Source: Oscillospiraceae bacterium
GTDB taxonomy: Bacteria; Bacillota; Clostridia; Oscillospirales; Oscillospiraceae
Reading direction: 5' to 3'
DNA: 34,974 bases
Assembly (NCBI GenBank): GCA_017935145.1
Contig: JAGBIE010000016.1
Location: 1-34,974 of the forward strand
The notes below the pieces were generated by a model that was not told the origin of the DNA, searched no databases, and worked only from the letters and a program-made list of their open reading frames with translations. Below are positions 7,400 through 16,039 of this stretch, piece after piece. Each line of letters begins with the position of its first letter. Within the stretch, counting starts at the first letter, position 1. Made by a program: the position numbers and the translations under genes.

Positions 7400-8254
7400 T
7401 TGAATAATTTAAAACGAAGTGTCGCGCGTTTCTTTTTGCGACATCGGGATAAGGGCATCCCGAACCTGATGCTCTATATTGCCATTGGTAACGCCTTGGT
7501 GCATCTGCTCAGTTTGACCGACTCCAATCTCACCGTATTAAAGTGGCTGTATTTTGATCCCACTCGTATCCTGCAAGGGCAGGTGTGGCGACTTGTTTCC
7601 TTTGTCTTTGCACCCATGCCTGGGGATATCATTAACACCATACTGAGTTTACTCATGCTGTATTTTTACTACCGCATTGGTCAAATGCTGGAGCAGAAGA
7701 TGGGCACACTCAAGTTTAACCTGTTCTACTTGACAGGGGTGCTTCTACTGGCGGCGGTGGGCATGATTTTCCACTGGCCTGTTACCACAAGTGATTTGAA
7801 TCTGAGCCTTATTCTTGCTTTTGCCACTTTGGCCGCCAATGCCCGAGTGCTGTATATGTTCTTCATCCCCCTGAAGATTAAGTACTTGGCATGGCTGTAT
7901 TTGGGTCTTACCATGTGGCAGTGCTATGTGCTCCGCAGCGCTCTGCCTGTAGTTCCCATTTTGAATTTCTTCCTCTTCTTCTGGGGTGATTTGGAAAATC
8001 TACTGCCCGATTGGGCGCGCCGTAACCGTCCCAAAAAGAACTACCGCACCGCTCCCCCACCCAAGCAGAAGCCCAACCCCAACTGGGCAGATGACTACCG
8101 CAGTAAAACAGGGGAAGCACCCTACCGCCACAAATGCTCTGTCTGTGGCAAAACGGATACGCAATACCCCCAACTGGAATTCCGTTACTGTTCCCGTTGC
8201 AGTGGCTACCGCTGTTACTGCATGGAGCACATTAACAACCACGAACATGTGTAA
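7400..8254 (+). CDS. Rhomboid-like membrane protein with C-terminal zinc ribbon
   Basis: This is a 284-aa multi-pass membrane protein. About five to six hydrophobic segments lie between residues 20 and 200, starting with PNLMLYIAIGNALVHLLSL. The spacing and the GQVWRLVSFVFAP motif in loop 1 resemble the rhomboid superfamily. The rhomboid GxSx serine and the catalytic histidine are not visible, so a non-protease member is likely. The C-terminal tail is basic and proline-rich, then carries Cys pairs at about 246/249 and 264/267 plus 272/274 and several histidines, a probable zinc-binding module. The start chosen is TTG at 7400, 8 nt after ACGGAGG; the upstream ATG at 7370 has no ribosome binding site. 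Function unknown. Confidence 0.75.
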   Translation: MNNLKRSVARFFLRHRDKGIPNLMLYIAIGNALVHLLSLTDSNLTVLKWLYFDPTRILQGQVWRLVSFVFAPMPGDIINTILSLLMLYFYYRIGQMLEQKMGTLKFNLFYLTGVLLLAAVGMIFHWPVTTSDLNLSLILAFATLAANARVLYMFFIPLKIKYLAWLYLGLTMWQCYVLRSALPVVPILNFFLFFWGDLENLLPDWARRNRPKKNYRTAPPPKQKPNPNWADDYRSKTGEAPYRHKCSVCGKTDTQYPQLEFRYCSRCSGYRCYCMEHINNHEHV

Positions 8255-8256
8255 TC

Positions 8257-8294
8257 AAAAAAGAAGCCGATGCAAATGCATCGGCTTCTTTTAT
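8257..8294. terminator. Bidirectional terminator between the rhomboid-like gene and ktrA
   Basis: AAGAAGCCGATGCA (8261-8274) pairs perfectly with TGCATCGGCTTCTT (8277-8290), with an A run before and a T run after. The genes converge here. Confidence 0.9.
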
Positions 8295-8295
8295 G

Positions 8296-8943
8296 TTAAA
8301 TATGGAAGAATTTCTGCAAGACTCTAGCTTCGCCCAAAACCAGCATGGTTTTATCCTCCGTAAGGAGGGTCTGGGGGGTAACAGAAACATTAAGCGCTCC
8401 GTTCTCTTTGACACCCATGATATTAAAGTTGTATTTTTTACGGACGTCAATCTCGCCCACAGTTTTGCCCCACCATTCGCGGGGGACAGAAACTTCAAAA
8501 ATAGAGTGTTCTTCGTCCAGTTCAATATAATCCAAAATATGGTCAGAGCTGTAACGGATAGCTGTCCAATGGGCCACCTGCTTCTCAGGGTAGACCACCT
8601 CATCGGCGCCATTACGCAACAGGAATTTGGCCTGACCATCCCGTTCAGCACGGGAAATCACCTTTTTTGCCCCCAGTTCTTTCAGCAAATAGGTAGTTTC
8701 CAACGAACTTTGAAAATCATTGGAAACGGTAACAATGCACACATCGAAATTCTTGATGCCCAAAGACTCCAGAAACGCTCGATTGGTGCTGTCCCCAATC
8801 TGTGCCGAGGTCACATACTCTGCCAATTCATTGACACGCTCCTCATTTTCGTCAATTGCCATGACTTCGTGGCCAGAGTGATACAGTTGCATGGCAATAT
8901 GTCTGCCAAAACGTCCCAAACCAATGAGTAGAATCGATTTCAT
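8296..8943 (-). CDS. ktrA: Trk/Ktr potassium uptake regulatory subunit (RCK protein)
   Basis: This 215-aa cytoplasmic RCK protein gates a KtrB/TrkH-type K+ channel. The N-terminal Rossmann RCK_N domain has GLGRFG at 8-13 and the nucleotide-binding acidic residue Asp31 (MAIDEN). The C-terminal RCK_C (TrkA_C) domain spans about 135-215. The single RCK unit of this length is the KtrA type, not the duplicated E. coli TrkA. The start has AAGGAG upstream, and that site overlaps the TAA stop of the channel gene, so the two genes (12 nt apart) are translationally linked. In related proteins RCK_N binds ATP/ADP and RCK_C binds c-di-AMP; neither can be shown here. Confidence 0.93.
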   Translation of the reverse strand: MKSILLIGLGRFGRHIAMQLYHSGHEVMAIDENEERVNELAEYVTSAQIGDSTNRAFLESLGIKNFDVCIVTVSNDFQSSLETTYLLKELGAKKVISRAERDGQAKFLLRNGADEVVYPEKQVAHWTAIRYSSDHILDYIELDEEHSIFEVSVPREWWGKTVGEIDVRKKYNFNIMGVKENGALNVSVTPQTLLTEDKTMLVLGEARVLQKFFHI

Positions 8944-8955
8944 GTTTACATCTCC

Positions 8956-10290
8956 TTAACCTACAGTGATTCTGTCCAGTGGGAGTTTACCCATCTGTTT
9001 TTTACCGTCTAGCGCCGCGTAAATCAGAGTTAGTCCACCCACACGGCCAATATACATAAACGCAATCAAAACCCAACGGGAAAATGTAGAAAGGGTTGGT
9101 GTAATCCCCAAGGAGCAACCCACTGTGCCAAGGGCAGACGCCGTTTCATAGAGGCACGTGAGCATGGGTAGCCCCTCAACACGGCAGATGAGCATGGCAC
9201 CGCCCACACAAAGACCTGCATACATCAGCGCCAAAGTAGCGGCGGTGGAAATCACATCCTGCGCCACACGGCGGCCAAAGAAATGAACGCTGTCCCGCTT
9301 GCGGAAAATTGCCACAGCGCAGGCCAAAAGCACCGCAAAGGTGGTGGTTTTCATGCCACCAGCTGTGGAGCCAGGTGAGCCACCAATGAGCATGAGCAAA
9401 ATATAGGTTAGATGTCCTGCTTCGCTCATCTCCGCCAAATTCACTGTATTAAACCCAGCAGTTCTGGGAGTAACAGCTTGGAAGAGTGAGGCACAAACCC
9501 GTTGGCCTAGAGGCATATCCGAAAATTCCAGCAGGAAAAATCCAACCGCGGGTATGAGAGTTAACAATGCCGTGGTCACCAAAACCACTTTGCTCTGCAT
9601 GCGATAGTGGCGCAGATGGATGCCATGGGTGCAGATATCGTCCCAAGTAAGAAATCCCAAACCGCCAAAAACAATCAGTGCCATCACCACGATGTTTACG
9701 AGAGGATTGCCCACATAGGCCGTCAGGGAAGAAAAGGGTTCCCGCACACCCATCAAGTCAATGCCCGCATTGCAAAATGCAGAAACAGAGTGGAACAGTG
9801 CATACCAAAGTCCCTTACCCACGCCAAAATCGCGAATCATCGTGGGTGCAAGCAGAATCGCACCCAAACACTCAATCAGCAAGGTAAATAGCAATATAAA
9901 ACGCGTCAACCGCACTACGCCACCCAGTTTAGGGGCAGATATGGAGGCCTGCATGGTGCTACGCTGTAAAAGGCCAATTTTTCTGCCTGCCACCATGGCA
10001 AATGAGGCCGCCATGGTAACCACGCCCAATCCGCCTATCTGCACAAGAATCAGAATGATGACATGACCAAAAGTGGACCAGTAAGTACCAGTATCCTGCA
10101 CCACAAGTCCTGTAACACAGGCAGAGGTAGTAGCGGTAAACACAGCATCCGTAAAAGGTGTTACCTTTCCCGTTGCGGAAGATATGGGCAACATCAGCAG
10201 AAAAGCACCCACCAGAATCAGCACTGCAAAACTCAATACCATGATTTGGAAATAATCCAAACGAAAGCGTCTCGCCAGCGGTTTTTCCAT
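8956..10290 (-). CDS. ktrB: Trk/Ktr potassium uptake channel subunit
   Basis: This 444-aa integral membrane protein of the TrkH/KtrB family has four M1-P-M2 repeats. The four selectivity-filter loops are recognisable around the CVTGL (58-62), CNAGI (173-177), RTAGF (276-280) and TVGCSLG (389-395) segments. The GGSPGSTAGGMKT stretch at about 303-315 is the family's intramembrane gating-loop region. It pairs with ktrA immediately downstream to form a K+ uptake system. The start is the ATG at 10290, 8 nt after AAGGAGG; a GTG three codons earlier lies inside the ribosome binding site and is rejected. Confidence 0.95.
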   Translation of the reverse strand: MEKPLARRFRLDYFQIMVLSFAVLILVGAFLLMLPISSATGKVTPFTDAVFTATTSACVTGLVVQDTGTYWSTFGHVIILILVQIGGLGVVTMAASFAMVAGRKIGLLQRSTMQASISAPKLGGVVRLTRFILLFTLLIECLGAILLAPTMIRDFGVGKGLWYALFHSVSAFCNAGIDLMGVREPFSSLTAYVGNPLVNIVVMALIVFGGLGFLTWDDICTHGIHLRHYRMQSKVVLVTTALLTLIPAVGFFLLEFSDMPLGQRVCASLFQAVTPRTAGFNTVNLAEMSEAGHLTYILLMLIGGSPGSTAGGMKTTTFAVLLACAVAIFRKRDSVHFFGRRVAQDVISTAATLALMYAGLCVGGAMLICRVEGLPMLTCLYETASALGTVGCSLGITPTLSTFSRWVLIAFMYIGRVGGLTLIYAALDGKKQMGKLPLDRITVG

Positions 10291-10361
10291 AAAGCCCACC
10301 TCCTTTTAAAAAATCCGTCTCCACAAGGTCACTGTTTTAGGACATAGACGAATTTGCTAGT

Positions 10362-10390
10362 ATCATAGCACAACATGATCTGTTTGAAAA
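10362..10390 (-). promoter_or_regulatory. Candidate promoter of ktrBA
   Basis: TTTTCA (10390-10385) and TATGAT (10367-10362) are spaced by 17 nt on the minus strand, about 70 nt upstream of ktrB. The leader is too short to hold a ydaO (c-di-AMP) riboswitch. Confidence 0.5.
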
Positions 10391-10411
10391 GTTTTTTGTG
10401 TCACCACCATA

Positions 10412-10448
10412 GAAAAAAAGAGAGAAGCCATGGCTTCTCTCTTTCTAT
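10412..10448 (-). terminator. Terminator of ftsZ and of the dcw cluster
   Basis: AAAGAGAGAAGCCA (10417-10430) pairs perfectly with TGGCTTCTCTCTTT (10431-10444), followed on the minus strand by a seven-base T run. It lies about 10 nt after the ftsZ stop. Confidence 0.9.
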
Positions 10449-10456
10449 CTTTCAGA

Positions 10457-11503
10457 TTATTCAGACTTCTTGAAAGCACCGAAGAGCTGATCCAGACCGA
10501 AATCGTCCTGCTGACCATCGGTAGCCACAGCGCCGAAGGAGGCGCGGCCGGGTTTCTTTTCTTCAAAGCCGGTGGCAATGACGGTAACACGCATGGAATC
10601 TTCATAGCTATCATCAAAGGTAGCACCGAAGATGATGTTGGCTTCGGGATTGACAGCATCGGCCACGATGTTAGCAGCGGTTTCCACATCTTCCAAGGTC
10701 AGGTCGCGAGAACCGGTGACATTGATGAGCACGCCGGTAGCGCCATTGATGGAGGTTTCCAGCAGGGGGCTGGCCACAGCGGCCAGAGCAGCCTGTTCAG
10801 CCTTGTCACGGCCGGAAGCAGTAGCAACGCCCATGTGAGCGCGACCTGCGTTCTTCATGACGGAGGTCACGTCAGCGAAGTCCAAGTTCATGAGCACGCG
10901 TTCGTCATAGCTGACCAATTCTGCGATGGATTCCACAGCCTGACGGAGAACATCATCGGCAATGCCGAATGCGTTAGCGAAGGTAATCTTCTGGTCGGCA
11001 ACGTATTTGAGGCGATCGTTGGGGATGATGATGAGGCTGTCCACCTTCTGGCTCAGTTCAGCAATACCCACATCAGCCTTATCCATACGGCTCTTGCCTT
11101 CCCAACGGAAGGGCTTGGTGACAACGCCCACGGTGAGGATGCCAGCATCATGTGCCAGACCTGCTACGATGGGAGCTGCGCCAGTGCCAGTGCCGCCGCC
11201 CATACCAGCGGTGACGAAGACCATATCGGCGCCTTCCAGCACCTGTTCAATGGCAGCCTTGGATTCTTCAGCAGCCTGCTGACCGATTTCGGGTCTAGCG
11301 CCTGCGCCCTTGCCTTCGGTGAGTTTTTCACCAATCTGGACTTGGGTCTTGCAGCTGTTTTTATCCAAATCCTGCTTATCAGTGTTGACCACGATGAGTT
11401 CCGCGCCAGACACCTGATTGCGAATCATGCTGTTGATAACGTTGCCGCCAGCGCCGCCGACGCCAATCACTTTGATGGAAACAACTTTCTCCATGTCTGC
11501 CAT
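10457..11503 (-). CDS. ftsZ: Cell division protein FtsZ
   Basis: This 348-aa tubulin-like GTPase polymerises into the Z ring. The GTP-binding G box GGGTGTGAAP lies at 102-111, the N-terminal glycine-rich VGGAGGN at 15-21, and the catalytic T7 loop NLDFAD at 206-211. The C-terminal linker is short (about 315-333) and the last residues, DFGLDQLFGAFKKSE, are only loosely like the usual conserved tail peptide (IPxFLR type). The start at 11503 has AGGAGG 8 nt upstream. It is the last gene of the dcw cluster but has its own promoter at 11570-11598. No ftsA precedes it. Confidence 0.97.
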   Translation of the reverse strand: MADMEKVVSIKVIGVGGAGGNVINSMIRNQVSGAELIVVNTDKQDLDKNSCKTQVQIGEKLTEGKGAGARPEIGQQAAEESKAAIEQVLEGADMVFVTAGMGGGTGTGAAPIVAGLAHDAGILTVGVVTKPFRWEGKSRMDKADVGIAELSQKVDSLIIIPNDRLKYVADQKITFANAFGIADDVLRQAVESIAELVSYDERVLMNLDFADVTSVMKNAGRAHMGVATASGRDKAEQAALAAVASPLLETSINGATGVLINVTGSRDLTLEDVETAANIVADAVNPEANIIFGATFDDSYEDSMRVTVIATGFEEKKPGRASFGAVATDGQQDDFGLDQLFGAFKKSE

Positions 11504-11569
11504 TGTTTTTTCCTCCTATGTGCTTTCAGGGCATGAATGCCGAGATTAATTTTTTAGACACTTTATCAT

Positions 11570-11598
11570 ATACTATCGCAAATTTCCCCGAAGGTCAA
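11570..11598 (-). promoter_or_regulatory. ftsZ promoter
   Basis: TTGACC (11598-11593) and TAGTAT (11575-11570) are spaced by 17 nt on the minus strand, within the 136-nt ftsQ-ftsZ gap, which is the longest gap in the cluster. Confidence 0.7.
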
Positions 11599-11639
11599 TA
11601 AAAATTTCACAGATTTTGTGGGAAAATTCTGTTTTTTCG

Positions 11640-12413
11640 TTACCAAGGCATAAATTTTGCCACTTTTTCTTCACGGAAGGTCAAGTCAATGGTGCCAGGC
11701 TGATTATCGCTCAGTTCCTCCAGCACCGCTTTGAGGAAACGGAATTTGTAGTCCATTTCCTCGGTAGTGCCAAGGCAGATTTCATACTGTTCGCCATGAT
11801 ACATGACAATATCGTAGTTCTTAGTGGCATCCAAACGGGTGAAATCATCCATGAGTCCCGTGCCACTCATCTCCCCAAGAACCGTCATGACGGCATCGAA
11901 GGATTCCTGCACGGAAGGCACTGCCTTTTCCCCGACCTCGGGGGCGATGACCGTAAAGCCAAGGATGGAGGCATGCTGTTCTGCCACCTCTTCACTGACA
12001 GATTCCAAAAGTTTACCACGATAGTTCATGAGCCAGTATTCTCCTGAGTCGGAGAGAACGGAGAATACGGCTTCGCTTTCGGTAATTTCCAAAATAATGG
12101 TATCGGGCAGGACACGGCTGAGGCGCACATGTTCCACATAGGGCAGAGCCACCTCGATTTTCGCCGCGGCTTTTCCCTTGTTCACCGTCAAAAGGGTATC
12201 CCCTATCTCGATGCCCGATGCCTTCATGACCGTTTCGCTATCGTAGACGGAATTGCCCCGCACGACTACCCGATTCACTTTAAAAAATACGCTCACGCCC
12301 AACATCAGCGCCAAAACGGCGGTGATGGTAATGGCAATGCCCGTGCCTACACCACTGCGAATTTTGGTGCGGCGGGAACGGTGGCGATAATTGGGTGTCC
12401 TGCGCTGTTCCAT
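11640..12413 (-). CDS. ftsQ: Cell division protein FtsQ/DivIB
   Basis: This 257-aa bitopic membrane protein has a basic cytoplasmic N terminus (residues 1-20, rich in Arg), one transmembrane helix at about 22-44, and an extracytoplasmic POTRA domain at about 46-112 (VVVRGNSVYDSETVMKASGI). A beta domain typical of FtsQ/DivIB follows. In other bacteria it joins FtsL and FtsB/DivIC to recruit and control the septal PBP-FtsW synthase. The start has AAGGAG upstream. It lies 11 nt behind murA, in the normal position before ftsZ. Confidence 0.9.
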   Translation of the reverse strand: MEQRRTPNYRHRSRRTKIRSGVGTGIAITITAVLALMLGVSVFFKVNRVVVRGNSVYDSETVMKASGIEIGDTLLTVNKGKAAAKIEVALPYVEHVRLSRVLPDTIILEITESEAVFSVLSDSGEYWLMNYRGKLLESVSEEVAEQHASILGFTVIAPEVGEKAVPSVQESFDAVMTVLGEMSGTGLMDDFTRLDATKNYDIVMYHGEQYEICLGTTEEMDYKFRFLKAVLEELSDNQPGTIDLTFREEKVAKFMPW

Positions 12414-12424
12414 AATAAGTCTCC

Positions 12425-13687
12425 TTATTCCTGTGTGAGGGTTTCATAGGCTTCTACGCCCAAGCGGCGCAGTTGCCCCAAAAGGTCAGCATAGCCCCGC
12501 GCCAGCAGTTCACTGCAATCCACACGGCTTTCCCCCATGGCTTGCAAGGCGGCGATGAGCACCCCTGCCCCGCCCCGCAAATCTGTAGCACGAACATGGG
12601 CTGGGGAGAGTTTCTCCACGCCGAGGATGGTAGCGGAGTTTTTTTCTAGGCGGATATTTCCGCCGAATTTTCGCAGCTGCGTCACATGGTCAAAGCGCTG
12701 GGAAAACACTGTTTCTTCCACGGTGCATTCTCCTTGCGCCCGCAGGAGTGCTGCGACCATGGGCGCTTGGGCATCGGTGGGAAAGCCGGGATAGGCGGCG
12801 GTAATAATGCATCTTGGGGCGGAAAGTCGCCCCGATTGGGTGAGGGTAATCTCTTTTTCGCCCAAGGTGATTTGGCATCCTGCCCCACGGAGGGTATCCA
12901 GCACGGGGCGGAGGAGATTGGGGTCTGTATCCCTCAGGCGAATTCTACCACCGCAGGCGGCGGTCATGGCAAGGTAAGTGGCGGTTTCCATGCGGTCGGG
13001 AATGACGCAGTAAGTAGTGCCGTGCAAGGTTTTTCCGCCACGGATGTACAAGGTATTGGTGCCGATACCGGAAATTTCCGCACCCATGGCGCAGAGGAAT
13101 TTGCACAAATCTGCCACTTCCGGTTCGCGGGCGGCGTTGCGGATGACCGTTTCATCATTTGCGGTCACTGCCGCCATAAGAACATTTTCTGTAGCGCCCA
13201 CGCTGGGAAAGGGCAAAAACACTTCCCCACCCCGCCGATGGTGCCACGCAAATTTTAGGTTTTCTCCCTCTTCTTCCAAGGTCACACCTAAAGTTTTGAG
13301 CGCCGCGATATGATAGTCGATGGGGCGTTTTCCCAAGGTACAACCCCCAGGGTAGGTCATTTCCCCATGACCGAAGCGCCCCAAAAGCGCGCCCAAAAAG
13401 GTCACCGATGCCCGCATCTTCCCCATAAGGTGGTGCGGTATGCTCCAGCGGGAGGCAGATGATGCATCCACCACCACGGCTTCGCCCAATCGCTCTCCAC
13501 GGCAGCCGATGGCATCTAGAATCTCCATGGCGGCAGTGACATCGGAAAGTTTGGGACAACGGGTTATGACATTACGCTCTGAAGAAAGGATACATGCTGA
13601 TAAAATGGGTAAAATGCTGTTTTTCGCTCCGTGGATGTGAAGTTCCCCTCTCAAGGGTCTTCCACCTTGGACTACCAAAGTTCTCAT
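12425..13687 (-). CDS. murA: UDP-N-acetylglucosamine 1-carboxyvinyltransferase
   Basis: This 420-aa MurA transfers enolpyruvate from PEP to UDP-GlcNAc, the first committed step of peptidoglycan synthesis. HGAKNSILP near residue 19 carries the Lys-Asn substrate pair. PGGCTLGKRPIDYH (about 113-126) contains the active-site loop Cys116 that fosfomycin alkylates, so this is the sensitive Cys form. The start is the second of two close ATG codons, 13687, which lies 7 nt after GGAGG; the first is only 1 nt from it. It sits between murG and ftsQ, where Bacillus has murB. Confidence 0.95.
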   Translation of the reverse strand: MRTLVVQGGRPLRGELHIHGAKNSILPILSACILSSERNVITRCPKLSDVTAAMEILDAIGCRGERLGEAVVVDASSASRWSIPHHLMGKMRASVTFLGALLGRFGHGEMTYPGGCTLGKRPIDYHIAALKTLGVTLEEEGENLKFAWHHRRGGEVFLPFPSVGATENVLMAAVTANDETVIRNAAREPEVADLCKFLCAMGAEISGIGTNTLYIRGGKTLHGTTYCVIPDRMETATYLAMTAACGGRIRLRDTDPNLLRPVLDTLRGAGCQITLGEKEITLTQSGRLSAPRCIITAAYPGFPTDAQAPMVAALLRAQGECTVEETVFSQRFDHVTQLRKFGGNIRLEKNSATILGVEKLSPAHVRATDLRGGAGVLIAALQAMGESRVDCSELLARGYADLLGQLRRLGVEAYETLTQE

Positions 13688-13704
13688 CCGCATCCCTCCG
13701 CAAA

Positions 13705-13722
13705 GATGAAATTCATTTCATC
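13705..13722. promoter_or_regulatory. 18-bp palindrome upstream of murA
   Basis: GATGAAAT (13705-13712) and ATTTCATC (13715-13722) are perfect inverted repeats around TC, in the 52-nt murG-murA gap just ahead of the murA ribosome binding site. It could be a weak hairpin or an operator; no T run follows, so it is not a terminator. Confidence 0.35.
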
Positions 13723-13739
13723 CTATGACGGAGGCAGTT

Positions 13740-14861
13740 TTAGTGTGAGTGACAGAGCTCGCGGATGGTAGTGTAGATGCGCTCGGTGGCATCCACCACC
13801 GCGAGAGTTGTAAGGGCTTTGCGCATTTTTATGAGTTTTTCGGGATTTTGCAGAAGGTCTTCTACAGTAGAAAGAAGTTTTTCCGCCGTCAGTTCCTGTT
13901 CCCGAATGACCACGGCAGCGCCCGCCTGTTCCAGCACGCGGGCATTCTTCTCTTGGTGATTATCCGCCACATTGGGGCTGGGCACGATGATAGCGGGAGT
14001 GGAGGACACGGTCAGTTCACTGATGGTGGCTGCGCCTGCACGGCAAATCATCAAATCCGTCGCTGCCATGGCGGAGGGCATATCGTAAATATATTCCTGC
14101 ATGCGCAGGTTGGGATGTTTCTCTAAATCAAGACCCAAGGCACGCACATGGTCGGGCATCCAGCGCCAGCCGTAAGAGCCTGTGGCATGGATGTGCTGGA
14201 AGCGGTCTTCTTGGGATTCCAAGACCATAAAGTCTGCAATTTTCTTGTTCATTTCCCGCGCGCCCAAACTTCCCCAGCAGGAAAGCACCATGGGTCTTTC
14301 ATCCAGTTGGAGGTCTTTGCGGGCTTTTTCGCGGGAGGTGTAGAGGAATTCTTCACGGGTGGGTGTGCCTGTGACCACTACTTTTTCCGGATTGCGATAG
14401 TTCTCACGGCATTGGGGGAATGCCACAAGAATACGGTCTACCTGATCTGCCACCAAACGGGTGGCAAGACCGGGCACGGCATTGGATTCATGCACCACCG
14501 TAGGAATGCCCAATTTTGCGCCCATTTTCAGGGCGGGAAAACTGGCATAGCCACCTGTGCCGATGATGCAATCGGGAGAGAATTCTTGGAGTATCTTCTT
14601 CACCTCTGCCATAGAGGAACGGAGCGTGAAGAAGGTGCGCAAATTTTCGCACAAGGCTTTGGGGGTAAGTTTTCGCTGGAATCCGCTGACCTTTACGCTT
14701 TTGAGGGGAAAGCCCGCGCGGGGAACAATGTCCTGTTCCATGCCGTCTGAGCCAATGAAAAGAATCTCACAATCCTTTTCCCGCTGACGGAACATATTGG
14801 CAACAGCAATAGCAGGATAAATATGCCCGCCAGTGCCACCGCAAGTAAAGACCAGTTTCAT
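13740..14861 (-). CDS. murG: Lipid II synthase MurG
   Basis: This 373-aa GT28 glycosyltransferase adds GlcNAc to lipid I on the inner face of the membrane to give lipid II. The N-terminal donor/acceptor loop FTCGGTGGHIYPA lies at 5-17. The second Rossmann domain has WGSLGARE (usually GGSLGA, so one glycine is Trp here) and the UDP-GlcNAc site around GAATISELTV, with a later PSPNVADNHQEKNA loop. The start is the ATG at 14861, 8 nt after GGGGG; a GTG three codons upstream is too close to the ribosome binding site. It lies 12 nt behind ftsW. Confidence 0.96.
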   Translation of the reverse strand: MKLVFTCGGTGGHIYPAIAVANMFRQREKDCEILFIGSDGMEQDIVPRAGFPLKSVKVSGFQRKLTPKALCENLRTFFTLRSSMAEVKKILQEFSPDCIIGTGGYASFPALKMGAKLGIPTVVHESNAVPGLATRLVADQVDRILVAFPQCRENYRNPEKVVVTGTPTREEFLYTSREKARKDLQLDERPMVLSCWGSLGAREMNKKIADFMVLESQEDRFQHIHATGSYGWRWMPDHVRALGLDLEKHPNLRMQEYIYDMPSAMAATDLMICRAGAATISELTVSSTPAIIVPSPNVADNHQEKNARVLEQAGAAVVIREQELTAEKLLSTVEDLLQNPEKLIKMRKALTTLAVVDATERIYTTIRELCHSH

Positions 14862-14873
14862 TCCATTCACCCC

Positions 14874-16007
14874 CTACCAGAGTTTATTATCGTTTTTGCA
14901 GGAAACTGCCAAAATAATGCCCATTTCAATCAGTTGCAGAACCAGTGCCGTGCCACCATAGGAGAAGAACGGCAAGGAGATGCCCGTGGCGGGCAGGAAA
15001 TTGGTGGCAACACCAATGTTCAAGAACACCTGCAAAGCAAGGAGGGTGGTAAAACCACCTGCGAGTAGCGCGCCAAAGCGGTCTTTGGCATGCATGGCAA
15101 TCCAGTAGCCACGGATAATGAGCAGAACGAACAGTAAAATAATCAGCACCGCGCCTACAAAACCCAGTTCCTCGCAGACAATGGGGAAAATGTAGTCGTT
15201 GTGTTCTTCGGGTAAGTAGAGATATTTTTGTCGGCTCTTGCCAAAGCCCAAGCCGAACAAGCCACCCGAACCGATGGCATAGAGGGATTGGACAATCTGA
15301 TAGCCGGCATCGGAGGGATCGGAGAAGGGGTCAAGCCACGCGGAAAGTCGCCGTGCGGCATAGCCCGTTTTGGTCAGCACCAAAAATCCCGCAACGCCCG
15401 CAAGAATCAGAAGAAGAAACCAGCGGAGTTTTGTGCCACCTTGGAACATCATGGCAATACCCAAACCGCCAATGATGATGGTAGCGGACAGATGGGGCTG
15501 AGGAAGGAGTAATCCTGCGTAGCCCAGCATCACGAGTCCAAAGGGCAGAACGCCGTAGCGGAAGGTCTGCATTTTATCCTTAAAGGAGGCAATCATGGCG
15601 GCAAAGAGTACCACCTCTGCCGCTTTGGCAGCTTCGGAGGGCTGGAAGGTGGTAAATCCCAAGTTGAGCCAACGGCGGGCGCCATTGACTTTTGTGCCCA
15701 CCAACAAAACCAGAATCAGCAGTGCGATGGAAATGCCCCAAAAGATATAGGCAAATCTTCTCAACCAATCGTAGCCCACCATGCACATGAGGTACATGGC
15801 ACCAATGCCCACGATGGCGAAAATTCCCTGTCTCCACAAATAGAAGGTGGAACTGCCCTCCTCTTGGAAAGCACGGGCATAACTGGCGGAGAACATCATT
15901 AAAAGTCCCACCGCCGTTAAGATGAGAGTCAAAAGGAGAAACGGCAAATCCATATGGGGATGGGTGTCCCAATGGAGGGTTCTTTCTTTTTGGGGAAGTC
16001 GTTCCAT
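14874..16007 (-). CDS. ftsW: SEDS glycosyltransferase FtsW
   Basis: This 377-aa polytopic SEDS protein polymerises lipid II at the septum with its partner class B PBP. About ten hydrophobic segments are visible. Family motifs include GARRWLNLGFTTFQPSE (about 109-125), with the conserved Pro-Ser-Glu. The large extracytoplasmic loop contains the GSGGLFGLGFGKSRQKYLYL and PEEHNDYIFPIVCEELGF segments, followed by GISLPFFSYGGTALV near the C terminus. Position between mraY and murG supports FtsW over RodA or SpoVE, although one gene could serve both division and sporulation. The start has AAAGGAG upstream. Confidence 0.94.
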   Translation of the reverse strand: MERLPQKERTLHWDTHPHMDLPFLLLTLILTAVGLLMMFSASYARAFQEEGSSTFYLWRQGIFAIVGIGAMYLMCMVGYDWLRRFAYIFWGISIALLILVLLVGTKVNGARRWLNLGFTTFQPSEAAKAAEVVLFAAMIASFKDKMQTFRYGVLPFGLVMLGYAGLLLPQPHLSATIIIGGLGIAMMFQGGTKLRWFLLLILAGVAGFLVLTKTGYAARRLSAWLDPFSDPSDAGYQIVQSLYAIGSGGLFGLGFGKSRQKYLYLPEEHNDYIFPIVCEELGFVGAVLIILLFVLLIIRGYWIAMHAKDRFGALLAGGFTTLLALQVFLNIGVATNFLPATGISLPFFSYGGTALVLQLIEMGIILAVSCKNDNKLW

Positions 16008-16039
16008 GCCGATACTCCTTTCTTAGATTTTTCAGAATG

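Noticed and set aside
10291..10361. Possible c-di-AMP (ydaO) riboswitch ahead of ktrBA
   Set aside because: The leader is only about 70 nt and lacks the conserved ydaO elements.
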